Shown piece after piece: positions 8,322-17,653 of a stretch of DNA of 64,000 nt (the first letter of the stretch is position 1; every line of letters starts with the position of its first letter). A program made the position numbers and the translations under genes. Origin of the DNA: Deltaproteobacteria bacterium HGW-Deltaproteobacteria-4 (lineage in GTDB: Bacteria > Desulfobacterota > Desulfuromonadia > Desulfuromonadales > UBA2197); the NCBI GenBank assembly GCA_002841765.1, contig PHAV01000012.1:18171-82170 (forward strand), given 5' to 3'. Below the pieces are notes generated by a model that was not told the DNA's origin, did no database searches, and saw only the letters and a list, made by a program, of their open reading frames with translations.

Positions 8322-9604
8322 GGGGCGACTCCTTCACCACTTTGAGCAACGCCGCGATCGGGACTGACCCAGGTGGCGCGGCGTCCACGCGGCTTGAACA
8401 AGGCTTTGGGCAGCCCGACGATGGAGGCCAGCAGATTGATCAACCAGAAAGCCAGGGGATACCAGATCATCCAGTAGTAACAGCGCCCCAGACCCTTTTC
8501 ATAGCGTGAATCAATACGCAGACTCACAGCGAATTGCAGCAGACAGGTCAGTCCGAGCACCACCCCGGGCCAGTGAGGCACCATGGAGGGCAGCTCCAGA
8601 TATTCGGGCAGGGGCATGAAAAAACTCAGGCTCCAGAGCACCACCACTGCCAGCATGCTGTAGCTCCAGATGACACTGACGGCGAATTCGAGAACCACCG
8701 GCCACATGCGCCGTTTTTTCCAGTTGAACAGGCCACCGATATTGGCGAGCAGCACCTCGTAGCCGCCCTGTGCCCAACGCAGCCGCTGCTTCCACAAACC
8801 GCGCAGCGTCTCGGGCATGAGAATCCAGCACAGGGCGTTGGGCTCAAAGCGGATGTCCTGGTAATTGAGCTGAAGTTTCCAGCTGATGTCGATATCCTCG
8901 GTCACCTTGTCAAGGCTCCAGAACCCCACTTCGTGCAGCGCCGATTTGCGAAAACCCGACACCACTCCCGAAACGGTAAAGACGCGTCCGTAGATGCGCT
9001 GGGCGCGCTTAATCATGCCGATGATCGCCGAAAATTCGCCGACCTGCACCTTGCCGAGCAAGGTCGAGCGGTTGCGGATGCGAGGATTGCCGGTCACTGC
9101 GCCGACCCGTGCGCCGTTGACGAAGTGACTCATGATCCAGGTGGTGGCGTGGGGATCGAGCAAGGCATCGCCGTCGATGCAGATTAAAAACTCGTGGGGT
9201 GATGTCAGGGCCGCCATGCGCAGCCCCATGGCCTTGCCCTGATTCTGGGTGAAATGCAGCACGCGCAGGCGCGGATGCTGATCGGCCAACTCGTCGAGGA
9301 TTGCCCCCGTGTCGTCATTGCTGCCGTCGTTGACGGCGATGATGTCGAAGTCGGGATAGGTCTGGTTGAGCAGCGCGACAATCGTCTCGCGCACGTTATC
9401 GCCCTCGTTGTGGCAGGGCACCACCAGGGACACTCCGGGATATTCGCGCAGTTTGGGTTCGTTCTGGTAACCGCCCTGGTTGCGCTCGTGGCGCCAATAG
9501 TAATAAATGGCGCCGATCATCCAGAAATAGGCCATGAACAGCGGATAGAAAAACAAAAAGGCCAGTAGCGCGCCTCGGACCTGTTCGAGATAGGTGAGCA
9601 TCAT
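8318..9604 (-). CDS. pgaC: Poly-beta-1,6-N-acetyl-D-glucosamine synthase
   Basis: A 428-aa processive GT2 glycosyltransferase that polymerises UDP-GlcNAc into PNAG and exports it across the inner membrane. An N-terminal hydrophobic segment (LLAFLFFYPLFMAYFWMIGA) precedes the GT-A domain, which has VVPCHNEGD, the DGDALLD metal/nucleotide motif and the processivity motif QRLRW; C-terminal membrane helices follow (SVIWSYSMLAVVVLWSLSFF and others). Several in-frame starts exist upstream inside pgaB, but the ATG at 9604 overlaps the pgaB stop (ATGA) and gives the expected N-terminus. It is followed by pgaD with another four-base overlap. Confidence 0.95.
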   Translation of the reverse strand: MMLTYLEQVRGALLAFLFFYPLFMAYFWMIGAIYYYWRHERNQGGYQNEPKLREYPGVSLVVPCHNEGDNVRETIVALLNQTYPDFDIIAVNDGSNDDTGAILDELADQHPRLRVLHFTQNQGKAMGLRMAALTSPHEFLICIDGDALLDPHATTWIMSHFVNGARVGAVTGNPRIRNRSTLLGKVQVGEFSAIIGMIKRAQRIYGRVFTVSGVVSGFRKSALHEVGFWSLDKVTEDIDISWKLQLNYQDIRFEPNALCWILMPETLRGLWKQRLRWAQGGYEVLLANIGGLFNWKKRRMWPVVLEFAVSVIWSYSMLAVVVLWSLSFFMPLPEYLELPSMVPHWPGVVLGLTCLLQFAVSLRIDSRYEKGLGRCYYWMIWYPLAFWLINLLASIVGLPKALFKPRGRRATWVSPDRGVAQSGEGVAP

Positions 9605-11535
9605 GGCAGATAGGGGTAGGTGCGTAAGGACATGATCGGCATCAAATCCTCCGCCCGCGGCTGGTTGTGGAAGAAATTGTCGGGATAATAACCGTAATGC
9701 CGGGCGCCCTCGCGAGTCAGCAGACGCATCTGCTGCGCCAGAACGCTGCCGGGAATGGCTTCGTTGCTCCTGCGCCAATCGACGCTTTGCAACTCAAAGA
9801 CCGCCTTGTCCAAGCCGCCGGGTACCTTGGCGACGCTCTGGACAATGGTGTGCAGCCAGGCATCGGGATCTTCGGCCCCTTCCATGTAGGGCATGGCCAT
9901 GACGGCGGTGTAATCATACTTCTCAAGAAAGCGCGGCAGGCTCTGGGCGAACCAGGCCTCGCTGTCCCGCTCCAGTACCGGTCGTGCATAGTGATTGCGC
10001 GCCGTCTTGACGGCGGGCCGCCAGGTGCGCACCCGCTCGGCGAGATGGGCGGTGAAATCGTGCAACGCCTCACCTTTCAAACGCGTCCAGACGCGTTTGT
10101 GCGCCTCATCGGTACGGATTGCGCCGATGTCACCGGGTAGTCCGGCCGCCTGATAAGCGGTCAGGGATGCAGGGTTTGCATCCTCGAAATCAGAGAGCAA
10201 TGCGTCGTCGTGAAACAGCAATCCGGCAAAGGCGGCATGCTTGGCCAGATCTTCGTAAAGCTCGGCGGCCAATTGTCTGGCGCGTGGAGAAAAAGGCGAC
10301 AGGCGGCGATACTGGTGAGGATCGGGCGACACACTGTTGTCCTCGGACCAGGCCAATACCTGATCGGCTTCATCGCCCAGAGTGAAGGCCAGCACCGGCA
10401 TCCAGGCATAAACCTGCACCCCGGTGCGCACCCGTAGTTGCCAGGCGACGCGGTTGAAGAGATCGGCGCGCAGGGGCAGATGACGGTTAGGGAAATAGAG
10501 GGCATCGGCAACACCGTCGCCGTCGGGATCGGCAAAGGCCTGCAGGTAAACGGTGTTGACACCGAGTTTCTGAATGCGGTCAAGCAGCAGGCCAAGGTTG
10601 GTTTCTTGCTGCGCGGGATCAGGGTCGTACACATAGTCCAGATCGACATGAACGACCCGGATCGGAGGCGGCTTTTGCCACTGGGGGTTGCGCATCTGCC
10701 AGACAAAGTCGGCGAGCGACGGGTTATCAAGAATCAGCACCCGGCGCACCGCGCCGAGTGCTTGAGGGTCGTTCTTGCCCACATCCAGGGTGAGGGTGAT
10801 GGGCATACCGGCTTCCACAGCCAGTTCCTGCGCGTGGCGATTGTATTCACCGTAAGGCCAGACCATGACGCGTGGCTTGCTGCCAAGCTGCGTCTTGAGC
10901 AAGGCGGAGTTCCGTGCTAAATCAGCGCGCAGACGCTTTAAATAGGTTTCGTCCATTTCATAACGACCGCTGGCGGCGTCATAGCGCAGCGTGGTCATTG
11001 CCGGCTGAACGTTGCCCTGGGGATTGGCCGGAATGCCACGGTGCAGGTCGTAACTGTGTGAACTAATTTCCACCAGGCCCGAGGCGCCGACCTCGCGAAT
11101 CTGTCCCCAGTTCATGAAGCGCTCGCGCGGCACCAGAGAGTCACCGTAGGCAACCTGCCCCGTTGCCGGAACTTCCAGCCAGCTGCCGACCAGGGCCAGC
11201 ACTGCCGGGTAATTGAAAGCTTTGAGCAGGGGGAACACCTTGGTATAGAAACTCGCGTAGCCGTCATCAAAAGTCAGCAGTACCGCCTTGTCCGGCAGGG
11301 GCCGCTCGCCGCGTTGCGCCGCCAGCAAAGTATCGATGCTCACCGGCGTATAACCGTTCTCCCGCAGCCAGCTGAACTGGGCGACGAGGTTATCACGCGA
11401 CACCGCCATGCCGTCAGGATCATCCACCACGTCCTGCACATCGTGGTAGGATAAGGCAACGAAGGCGCGGGCCGGTGTGGGGGCCAGTGCGCTCAGGATC
11501 AGGAGCAACAAGAAAACAATTCTAATCCGCATCAT
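9601..11535 (-). CDS. pgaB: Poly-beta-1,6-N-acetyl-D-glucosamine N-deacetylase
   Basis: A 644-aa two-domain periplasmic enzyme that partly deacetylates PNAG so that it can leave through PgaA. The N-terminal NodB-like polysaccharide deacetylase domain has TFDDGYASF (Asp89, Asp90) and a metal-ligand HSYDLH. The C-terminal half is the GH-like glycosyl hydrolase domain (VVHVDLDYVYDPDPAQQETN onward). The start at 11535 overlaps the pgaA stop by four bases; an alternative ATG follows immediately. The signal peptide (FLLLLILSALAPTPARA) has no Cys after the cleavage site, so unlike E. coli PgaB this one would not be a lipoprotein. The gene sits in the usual pgaABCD order. Confidence 0.93.
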   Translation of the reverse strand: MMRIRIVFLLLLILSALAPTPARAFVALSYHDVQDVVDDPDGMAVSRDNLVAQFSWLRENGYTPVSIDTLLAAQRGERPLPDKAVLLTFDDGYASFYTKVFPLLKAFNYPAVLALVGSWLEVPATGQVAYGDSLVPRERFMNWGQIREVGASGLVEISSHSYDLHRGIPANPQGNVQPAMTTLRYDAASGRYEMDETYLKRLRADLARNSALLKTQLGSKPRVMVWPYGEYNRHAQELAVEAGMPITLTLDVGKNDPQALGAVRRVLILDNPSLADFVWQMRNPQWQKPPPIRVVHVDLDYVYDPDPAQQETNLGLLLDRIQKLGVNTVYLQAFADPDGDGVADALYFPNRHLPLRADLFNRVAWQLRVRTGVQVYAWMPVLAFTLGDEADQVLAWSEDNSVSPDPHQYRRLSPFSPRARQLAAELYEDLAKHAAFAGLLFHDDALLSDFEDANPASLTAYQAAGLPGDIGAIRTDEAHKRVWTRLKGEALHDFTAHLAERVRTWRPAVKTARNHYARPVLERDSEAWFAQSLPRFLEKYDYTAVMAMPYMEGAEDPDAWLHTIVQSVAKVPGGLDKAVFELQSVDWRRSNEAIPGSVLAQQMRLLTREGARHYGYYPDNFFHNQPRAEDLMPIMSLRTYPYLP

Positions 11536-13985
11536 CAGAGTCTCCAACCCAGGCGCAGGTAATACTCGACACCCGTTTCGCCGTCGCCGTCATAGACACG
11601 GCGGCTCAGCACCGCGCCGTAGCTGAGACTGAAGCGATAATCCGCCTGCCAGTTGTGTTCGTAGAGTATGGCCCCCACCGGATTGGTGCCAAAACCCTTC
11701 TGCCAGTAGCCGCCGCCCGACAGTGCCAGGCGATGACCGAAGGTGCGACTGTAGCGCCGATATAGCAGCCAGTCGTTGTCGAAGGTCAGTTCGGCGGAAA
11801 AATCCTGCTCGGGGCTGAAATAGGGAACATCGTCGCGCCGATTGGTTGACGCGTAGAGATCCACCACGCCATCGAGCTTGTAATGGGGCCTAGTCACCAG
11901 GCGCTCACGCCAGTAGGCGCTCATGCGGCCAGTCTGGTTGCCGTCACTGAAATCCATGGTTTGCCCGCCCAGGCCCATGCTGCGCAGTTCGCTTTGGCGA
12001 TAATCAACCCCCAGACGCGCGGCATCGGCGTCGACGCCATTGCGCAGGGCGCGCAGCGGAGTATCGGCGCTGAATATTTCGAGGGCGAAGGGGAATGACC
12101 AGTGATCGTCGCGATACCAGGTTCCGGAGAAGGCCAGTCCGAGATCGCTGCCGTCACTATGATTGGCGCTGGCCGTTAGGCTGGCGATCAGGTCGCGGCC
12201 GCGATATTCCAAACCACCCCCGTAACGCTGGTAGATGCCCCGGCCTTCGGGGAAATCGGCCCGACTCCAGAAGCCGGAGACGAAGGCCCGGTAGTGGGTG
12301 AGAAAGGGCGAGGAGAATAGAGTGCTGCTCAGGCGCAGTTCCTGGCTGGAAGGCTCGGCACCGCTGCTGTCGGCATAGGCGGCTTCGGTGCGCAGTTCGC
12401 GCAGTTCGTGGATGTCCCACAGAAGCTGTAGTCGCTGTACCTGACGGTTTTCGGGAAAGCGACGGTAAAGATCGGCAATTTCGGTTTGGGCTTCGTCATA
12501 CTCGCGCAGATCGAGTCGCGTGGCGGCATGTCCCATTTGCAGACCGGGATGGCCGGGCTCGATGTCGAGGCCATCGGCGTAGGTCTGTTGGGAAAGGCGC
12601 GGCCAGCCCCTTGCGCCGTAAATATTGGCCAACTCACGCACCAGGTCGGGGTTGTGCGGCGCGGTGGCGTGCATGGTAGTAAAACGTCGTTGCCCTTCGG
12701 TTAGGTCATCGGCTAATACTCGCGCCAAACCGGCGGCGACTTCTGCGTCGAGCCGTTCGCGATTGGCACCGACTCCTCGTCCCAGGCGCCACACAGGCTG
12801 TTTAGCCTGCATCCGATCGATCAGGTCGTAGGCGCTGGGGAAATCCTCCGTTTCGATGTAGGCGTAGAACAGACCGAGGCCGGCTTCAAAGTTCTGTGGC
12901 TCTTCAGCGAGCACCCGCAGGTAGAGATCGCGCGCCACCTCAGGTTTTTGCAGGTACAGATAGGCCTCGGCGGCGGCCTGCAGCGCATAGGCCGGAGGAG
13001 TAATACCTTCGTCGGCCAGGCTTTCGTATTCAGCGATAGCCTCAGCCATATGCACCCGATCGCGCAGTGCCACCACTCGATCAAAGCGCGCCTGGAACAC
13101 AAAGGGTCGCGCCACTGGATCCTTGACGTCAAGTTCGGCGAGATTCTTTTCAATCAACGCCAGGGCCCGATCGGTTTCGGCAAAGCGCTTCTCTTCTGAC
13201 TCGGGTTCCAGGCTTCCCCATCGTACCTGTTGGGCGGCGCTTCTGGTATGCAGTCGCAACCGTTCCTCGCGACTCAAGAGGTGTGGGTGCTGTTCGGCAT
13301 ACAACTGCGCGCGATGGGTGGCGCCCAGGGCTTCGAGGGAGAGGATGCGCCCGCGCAAGGCGGCGGAGTCCTCGGGAGCCAGCGTCAAAATACGCTGGTT
13401 ACGGTCGAGCACAGCCAGGAAATCACCACGCAGAGTCGCCACATAGGCATCAAGGCGCAGAGGCCAGAGCTCACGGGGATAATGCGCGCGTAGCCGTGCG
13501 ATGCGCTCATCGGCTGCCGCGAATTCGCCCGCTTCGGCGAGAGCATAGACATGCCCCTCGATGAAATCGCGATGGGCGGGGAAGCGCGCCAACGCCAGGT
13601 CATAAAGGGTGGTCGCTTCCTCAAATCGCCGGGTGTTGCGCAGGGCTTTACCGACAGCTTCCAGCACATAAGCCGGCGCCAAATCCAGCGTCAGGCCCTC
13701 GGCAAGAGCAACAGCCTCCCCATCCCGGCCTGCCCAACCGAGCACGGCCAGATAATCATAAGTAACCGCCTGGCTGTCGGGAGACTTTCGATGGAGTTCG
13801 CCGAGAATCTCAAGCGCTTCGTTGAATTCCCCGGCGCGCGCCAGGGAAACGGCCCGCTCCTGTGCCGCGGCGGAAGCCGCGAGAGAGGCGCCGGCGGGCA
13901 GCCCGACAAGCATCAGCAGCAAGGTCAGGCACACCAGTAAACATCCTCGTCTCGGCTTATTCAATTCTTGATCATCTCTGCTCAT
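11535..13985 (-). CDS. pgaA: PNAG outer-membrane export porin PgaA
   Basis: An 816-aa outer-membrane protein. After a basic start and signal peptide (CLLVCLTLLLMLVGLPAGASLA), residues ~40-500 are TPR repeats (for example AQERAVSLARAGEFNEALEILGEL and EATTLYDLALARFPAHRDF), which in PgaA bind deacetylated PNAG and PgaB. The C-terminal ~290 residues are a beta barrel ending in alternating aromatic strands and a terminal LRLGWRL, as expected for an outer-membrane protein. It is the first gene of pgaABCD, and its stop overlaps pgaB. Upstream is an AT-rich stretch (14040-14155) that probably holds the operon promoter. Confidence 0.9.
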   Translation of the reverse strand: MSRDDQELNKPRRGCLLVCLTLLLMLVGLPAGASLAASAAAQERAVSLARAGEFNEALEILGELHRKSPDSQAVTYDYLAVLGWAGRDGEAVALAEGLTLDLAPAYVLEAVGKALRNTRRFEEATTLYDLALARFPAHRDFIEGHVYALAEAGEFAAADERIARLRAHYPRELWPLRLDAYVATLRGDFLAVLDRNQRILTLAPEDSAALRGRILSLEALGATHRAQLYAEQHPHLLSREERLRLHTRSAAQQVRWGSLEPESEEKRFAETDRALALIEKNLAELDVKDPVARPFVFQARFDRVVALRDRVHMAEAIAEYESLADEGITPPAYALQAAAEAYLYLQKPEVARDLYLRVLAEEPQNFEAGLGLFYAYIETEDFPSAYDLIDRMQAKQPVWRLGRGVGANRERLDAEVAAGLARVLADDLTEGQRRFTTMHATAPHNPDLVRELANIYGARGWPRLSQQTYADGLDIEPGHPGLQMGHAATRLDLREYDEAQTEIADLYRRFPENRQVQRLQLLWDIHELRELRTEAAYADSSGAEPSSQELRLSSTLFSSPFLTHYRAFVSGFWSRADFPEGRGIYQRYGGGLEYRGRDLIASLTASANHSDGSDLGLAFSGTWYRDDHWSFPFALEIFSADTPLRALRNGVDADAARLGVDYRQSELRSMGLGGQTMDFSDGNQTGRMSAYWRERLVTRPHYKLDGVVDLYASTNRRDDVPYFSPEQDFSAELTFDNDWLLYRRYSRTFGHRLALSGGGYWQKGFGTNPVGAILYEHNWQADYRFSLSYGAVLSRRVYDGDGETGVEYYLRLGWRL

Positions 13986-14236
13986 GAAATCTCACAGGCG
14001 TTACTTTCATTGCTCACATCGGGTATGAAATTCACGCACCACGTACAACACAACTTAAAAAATTCATCATTTGTGGCGCCCTTTAAGGCTTCTATTCTTT
14101 TTAAAATAACTAGCATGTTCTTCATGAAAATAAAAACTTTTTATTGTTTTTGATTAATGACGCAGTAAATGTCCCGCGGTATGCCCTTCAGGCCCGAAGT
14201 TGGTCCTCACTAAGCCATGAGGGGAGCTTAAACGCA
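13986..14236. other. AT-rich intergenic region upstream of pgaA
   Basis: About 250 bases with no convincing gene. The part from ~14040 to 14155 is strikingly AT-rich compared with both neighbours, with runs of A and T, and lies where the pgaABCD promoter should be. The remainder (14156-14232) is unremarkable and leads into the rlmD-like remnant. Confidence 0.5.
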
Positions 14237-14280
14237 AAACTCATCACATCGAAAGTTTGGCCATCCTCGCCCGCAACTGA
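14233..14280 (+). pseudogene. Remnant of the rlmD 3' end
   Basis: Reading from 14233 this stretch encodes RKTHHIESLAILARN and a TGA stop. It matches the true rlmD C-terminus (THHIESLVVLVRN) in the same frame with mostly third-position differences. No other part of rlmD is present. It overlaps the 3' end of the convergent batD gene. The simplest reading is that rlmD once ended here, directly facing batD, and that the pga block now separates the gene from this leftover end. Direction and mechanism of the event are inference. Confidence 0.75.
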
Positions 14281-14283
14281 TCC
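14237..14283 (+). repeat. Direct repeat, copy B, right boundary of the pga block
   Basis: Partner of the repeat at 7783-7829, same orientation, six mismatches in 47 bases. It lies across the batD stop codon (14244-14246), so batD overlaps it. Confidence 0.85.
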
Positions 14284-15392
14284 TTGATCGTCTTCTCCAC
14301 AGCAGTCAGCAACCAGCGCAGCCAGCTCTTCATCCGGATCAGCTGCAGAAGAAGTCGCTGGCTGTTTTGCTGTTCCTCTCCCGTAATTTCACCTGCACGC
14401 AGTGCATCCGGGGCAAAACGCTGCGCATCGTGGCTTTGCCAGTAGGCGGCGAGATTCGACAGGAGCTGGCGATCGGCACCGCGTCGCCGCAGGATCTCGA
14501 CAATTTCGTCGCGGCAGAGCTGCGTTGGCGGCCGGCCGATAATCCGCTCCAACGCTTCCTCGACCGTGCGCGGAGTGCGGCTCTTGCGGTACGAACGCAA
14601 CAGAAGATAAAGGACAAGGAAGGTGAAAAGAAGGAAGGTGCTGTGCACCAGCCAGGTCGGTATATGCTCGATCCCCGCATTCAGAACGACATATTTGTGC
14701 GCCAGCGGATCGAAGACCGGCAGGCGGAAGGCGAGTCGGCCGCGATCATTGCCGCCGGGGAGGTAAAGGTAGCGCAGGGTGCGGGTCCTCTCCTGCGGCG
14801 CTGTGCCGACTGTGCCATCCTGGAGGAGAATCAGCCGTTCGTTGGCGCCAACTTCGGCTTGCGGCGTTGGAAAGGTTTCGAGCGCCGCCGGACCGCTCAG
14901 CACCAGCTGAATCTCGCGACTGCCCCGTCCTTCAGCCTGCAGCTCCATCGTAACCTGACCGATAGCCCCGGCAAAGCCTTCCGGTCGTCCCTGTTCCGGC
15001 AAGGTCAGCACCCGCAGTTCGACCGGTTGTGCATGATAAGTCTGGCCGGCGATGCTCACCCCGGCACTACTCAGGGGGAGTCGGCCGCTGCGCAGGGGAC
15101 GGACAGCCCGCTGCATGATCTGCACGAGGACAGCTTGATCCTCCTCCAGACGGGGGGGAGGGGTCGGGAGCTCGGCGCTGGCGCTGCTGTCGAGGTTTGG
15201 CCAGATCGGGGTAATGGCACTCTGCGGGCGCGGCGCAGTGCGGATTTCGAGGGTGACAATGACCTCTTCGCCGACATAAGGCGCCGGGTTGGAGAGAAGC
15301 AGACGTACCGCCGGGAGATTCTCGGCGGCCGACGGTCCGGGGCTGCTCAAGACCAGGCAGAGGAGAAAAATGATGAAGAGCACTGGCCTCAT
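14244..15392 (-). CDS. BatD-like membrane-anchored protein
   Basis: A 382-aa protein with a signal peptide (PVLFIIFLLCLVLSSPGPSAA), a periplasmic beta-sandwich region (NPAPYVGEEVIVTLEIRT, a typical BatD opening, to ~residue 240), one membrane helix (THSTFLLFTFLVLYLLL-like, ~residues 248-267) and a cytoplasmic basic C-terminal domain. BatD proteins accompany MoxR-VWA systems (Bacteroides aerotolerance), where they are thought to act in the periplasm on an envelope target. The ATG at 15392 overlaps the stop of the BatABC fusion (TAATG). The 3' end runs into the rlmD remnant. It is last in a five-gene operon. Confidence 0.75.
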   Translation of the reverse strand: MRPVLFIIFLLCLVLSSPGPSAAENLPAVRLLLSNPAPYVGEEVIVTLEIRTAPRPQSAITPIWPNLDSSASAELPTPPPRLEEDQAVLVQIMQRAVRPLRSGRLPLSSAGVSIAGQTYHAQPVELRVLTLPEQGRPEGFAGAIGQVTMELQAEGRGSREIQLVLSGPAALETFPTPQAEVGANERLILLQDGTVGTAPQERTRTLRYLYLPGGNDRGRLAFRLPVFDPLAHKYVVLNAGIEHIPTWLVHSTFLLFTFLVLYLLLRSYRKSRTPRTVEEALERIIGRPPTQLCRDEIVEILRRRGADRQLLSNLAAYWQSHDAQRFAPDALRAGEITGEEQQNSQRLLLQLIRMKSWLRWLLTAVEKTIKDQLRARMAKLSM

Positions 15393-17653
15393 TACCAATC
15401 CTTCTCGACGGTGCGTTCACGGCTTTCCGCCTGACTAGCAGTCTCAGCAAAGACTTGCGGTTTCACCGCTTCAACCAGTTGCAGGGCTTGTTCACGATTC
15501 ATCGGCGCATCAACGGAACTCTCTTCGTTTTGACGCTCGCCATCGCCACTGCCGCTGGCCGGGTGATCGCCGAGCAGACGCAAGGCCAGAGCAAGGTTGG
15601 TTCGCGCCGCCGCATCGCCGGGGAGGAGGAGGAGCGCCTGTTCCAGGGCGGTGACCGCCGGGGCAGCAGCGCCTGCCTGCAAAAGTGCCGTTCCCTGATT
15701 ATACAGAACCAGCCCCCGTTCATTGGCGGGGAGACTGTGGATGGCGCGGGCAAAGGCACGGGCCGCATCCTCGAAAGCGCCGTTTTTAGCGTGGCGCATG
15801 CCGTTGTCAAAATCATTTTCGTCCCGCTCGATGATGTGGCCGCAGGCGCTGACAATCAGGGTCAGCATGGTAAAGGCCGGGACCCAGGCGCTCCAGCCCC
15901 GCACTTTGCGGGACCAGGGAAATTGCCGTAGCAGCAGTAGTCCGAGAGCTGACCAGAGCCACCACAATGCCGGCGGCGTCAGGAGCTCCGGAGGCCGCCA
16001 GCGTTCTATCAGAGCCAGGGTGGCCGGCGCGCTATCCGGACGCAGGAGCATCTCTCCCTGGGTGACGGCGGCGATCTGCCGCAGGCGGTTATCATCTCTT
16101 TGGCTTATGAAGGCGGCACCATTGCGGTCGCGCTGCACCTGACCGTTGACTTGAAGAACCGGGCTCCCGGCAACGCTGCCAAGGGGGATCGTGTAGACCG
16201 GAATTGACTGCGGCAGGCGCGGTGCCGGAGTCGGTATGGTCCGCTCACCGTCAGAAAGGAGGATGACGGCCCGTTCCCGACCGGCACTGCTCAGTGTTGA
16301 GAGGGCGGTGAGGATCCCCTCTTCCGGTGCCGAGCCGGGCGAAGCAACCATCCTCGGCAGGAGGCGGTCGACAAAGAAGAGGATCGCTTCCCGATCTTCG
16401 GTGAGGGGCGCCTGCACCACCCCTTCACCGCCGACCAGGGTGAGACTGAAACGGCTGTTCGGCAGGGATGTAATCAGCGTCCGCACATCCCGCTGCGCCA
16501 AAGAAAGTCGGGTTTCACCGCTATCATTGCAGGCCATGCTGGCAGAAACGTCGATGGCCAGAGCGAGATCCGGACCATTTTGCTCGCCCCGTAAAATCGG
16601 CCCGGCCCCGGGCGGGGGGATCAGCAGGAGGGAAAAGGCGGTCAAGGCAACGAGATCCAAAAGATAACCGGTCGGTCGAATCCGCAGCCAGAGGCGGAAG
16701 AGGAGGAGTTCCGCAGCCAAAAGGAGGAGGATAAGTCTTTGCAGAAGCGGCGCCAGCGGGTGATCGGTAATCCGGTCTTTCACCTCGAGCGGGCTCTTCT
16801 CCAGCGCATCGATGCGCTGATAAACGTCGCGCAGTGCTTCGCCGCTGCTGGCAAGAAAGTGCTGGCCGCCGGTGAGGCGGGCGATTTCGAGCAAGGGCTC
16901 TTCTTCCAGGGCACTGAGCAGCAGCGAGCCGTCGGCGAGGCGGGCAGGGGCGCCGGAGCTGCCCAAAGGGATCTCGCTCCCTTGCAGCGAGCCGAAACCG
17001 ATGGTGTAGATGCGAATCCCGAGGGCGGCGGCAGCGCGGGCCGCGGCGCGCGGGGTGATACTCCCCCGGTTTGAACGGCCGTCGGTGAGGAGGATGACCG
17101 CCTTGCTCTGCGCCGGCGAATCCTTGAGTCGGGCCAGAGCCGTGGCGAGGGCGTCGCCGATGGCCGTGCCGGTTCCGGAGCGATCGGCCTCCACTGCCCG
17201 CAGACGGGCAATGAGATGTCCTTTGTCAAGAACCGGCGGCGAAAGGAGAACCGGTACGCCCGAGAAGAGGATAACCCCGACCCGGTCGTTGTCGCGCTCT
17301 GCCAGAAAGTCAGCAGCGGCATTGCGGGCGGCAACCATGCGGCTCGGCAGGATGTCGGTGGCGCCAAGGGAGGCGGAGACGTCGAGGACGAGCATCAGGT
17401 CGACTCCTTCCCGCACCGTCGTACGATGCGTTTCGCGTTGCACCGGATCGGCAAGAAGGAGAATAAGCACGGCAATCGTCAACGCCGCACACCAGCTATT
17501 AAGCCGGTAAAAACGGAGGCGCCAGGTGTTTTTGAGACGACGCAGCGGCTCAAGGGAGGATAAAGGAGAACTGACACGTCGGCGCGGGATAAAGGGGAGG
17601 AGCGCCAAAGGGAGGAGCCAAAGGAGATACGGTGCGGTAAAAGTAAAGTTCAT
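15392..17653 (-). CDS. BatA-BatB-BatC fusion: two VWA domains and TPRs
   Basis: A 753-aa inner-membrane protein joining three normally separate Bat proteins. An N-terminal helix pair (TAPYLLWLLPLALLPFIP and CAALTIAVLILLLADP) precedes VWA domain 1 with an intact MIDAS (DVSAS at Asp91). After helices near residues 303-350 comes VWA domain 2 (DVSAS at Asp368, MIDAS again intact), another helix pair, then TPRs from ~residue 610 (DFDNGMRHAKNGAFEDAARA). VWA domains with MIDAS bind metal-dependent ligands and are chaperoned by MoxR ATPases. The ATG at 17653 overlaps the upstream stop (ATGA); upstream in-frame starts lack the helix at the proper place. The fusion keeps component order A-B-C. Confidence 0.85.
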   Translation of the reverse strand: MNFTFTAPYLLWLLPLALLPFIPRRRVSSPLSSLEPLRRLKNTWRLRFYRLNSWCAALTIAVLILLLADPVQRETHRTTVREGVDLMLVLDVSASLGATDILPSRMVAARNAAADFLAERDNDRVGVILFSGVPVLLSPPVLDKGHLIARLRAVEADRSGTGTAIGDALATALARLKDSPAQSKAVILLTDGRSNRGSITPRAAARAAAALGIRIYTIGFGSLQGSEIPLGSSGAPARLADGSLLLSALEEEPLLEIARLTGGQHFLASSGEALRDVYQRIDALEKSPLEVKDRITDHPLAPLLQRLILLLLAAELLLFRLWLRIRPTGYLLDLVALTAFSLLLIPPPGAGPILRGEQNGPDLALAIDVSASMACNDSGETRLSLAQRDVRTLITSLPNSRFSLTLVGGEGVVQAPLTEDREAILFFVDRLLPRMVASPGSAPEEGILTALSTLSSAGRERAVILLSDGERTIPTPAPRLPQSIPVYTIPLGSVAGSPVLQVNGQVQRDRNGAAFISQRDDNRLRQIAAVTQGEMLLRPDSAPATLALIERWRPPELLTPPALWWLWSALGLLLLRQFPWSRKVRGWSAWVPAFTMLTLIVSACGHIIERDENDFDNGMRHAKNGAFEDAARAFARAIHSLPANERGLVLYNQGTALLQAGAAAPAVTALEQALLLLPGDAAARTNLALALRLLGDHPASGSGDGERQNEESSVDAPMNREQALQLVEAVKPQVFAETASQAESRERTVEKDW

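Noticed and set aside
14367..15434. A 355-codon plus-strand frame opposite the BatD-like gene
   Set aside because: Low-complexity, charge-biased translation and complete overlap with a gene in a coherent operon.
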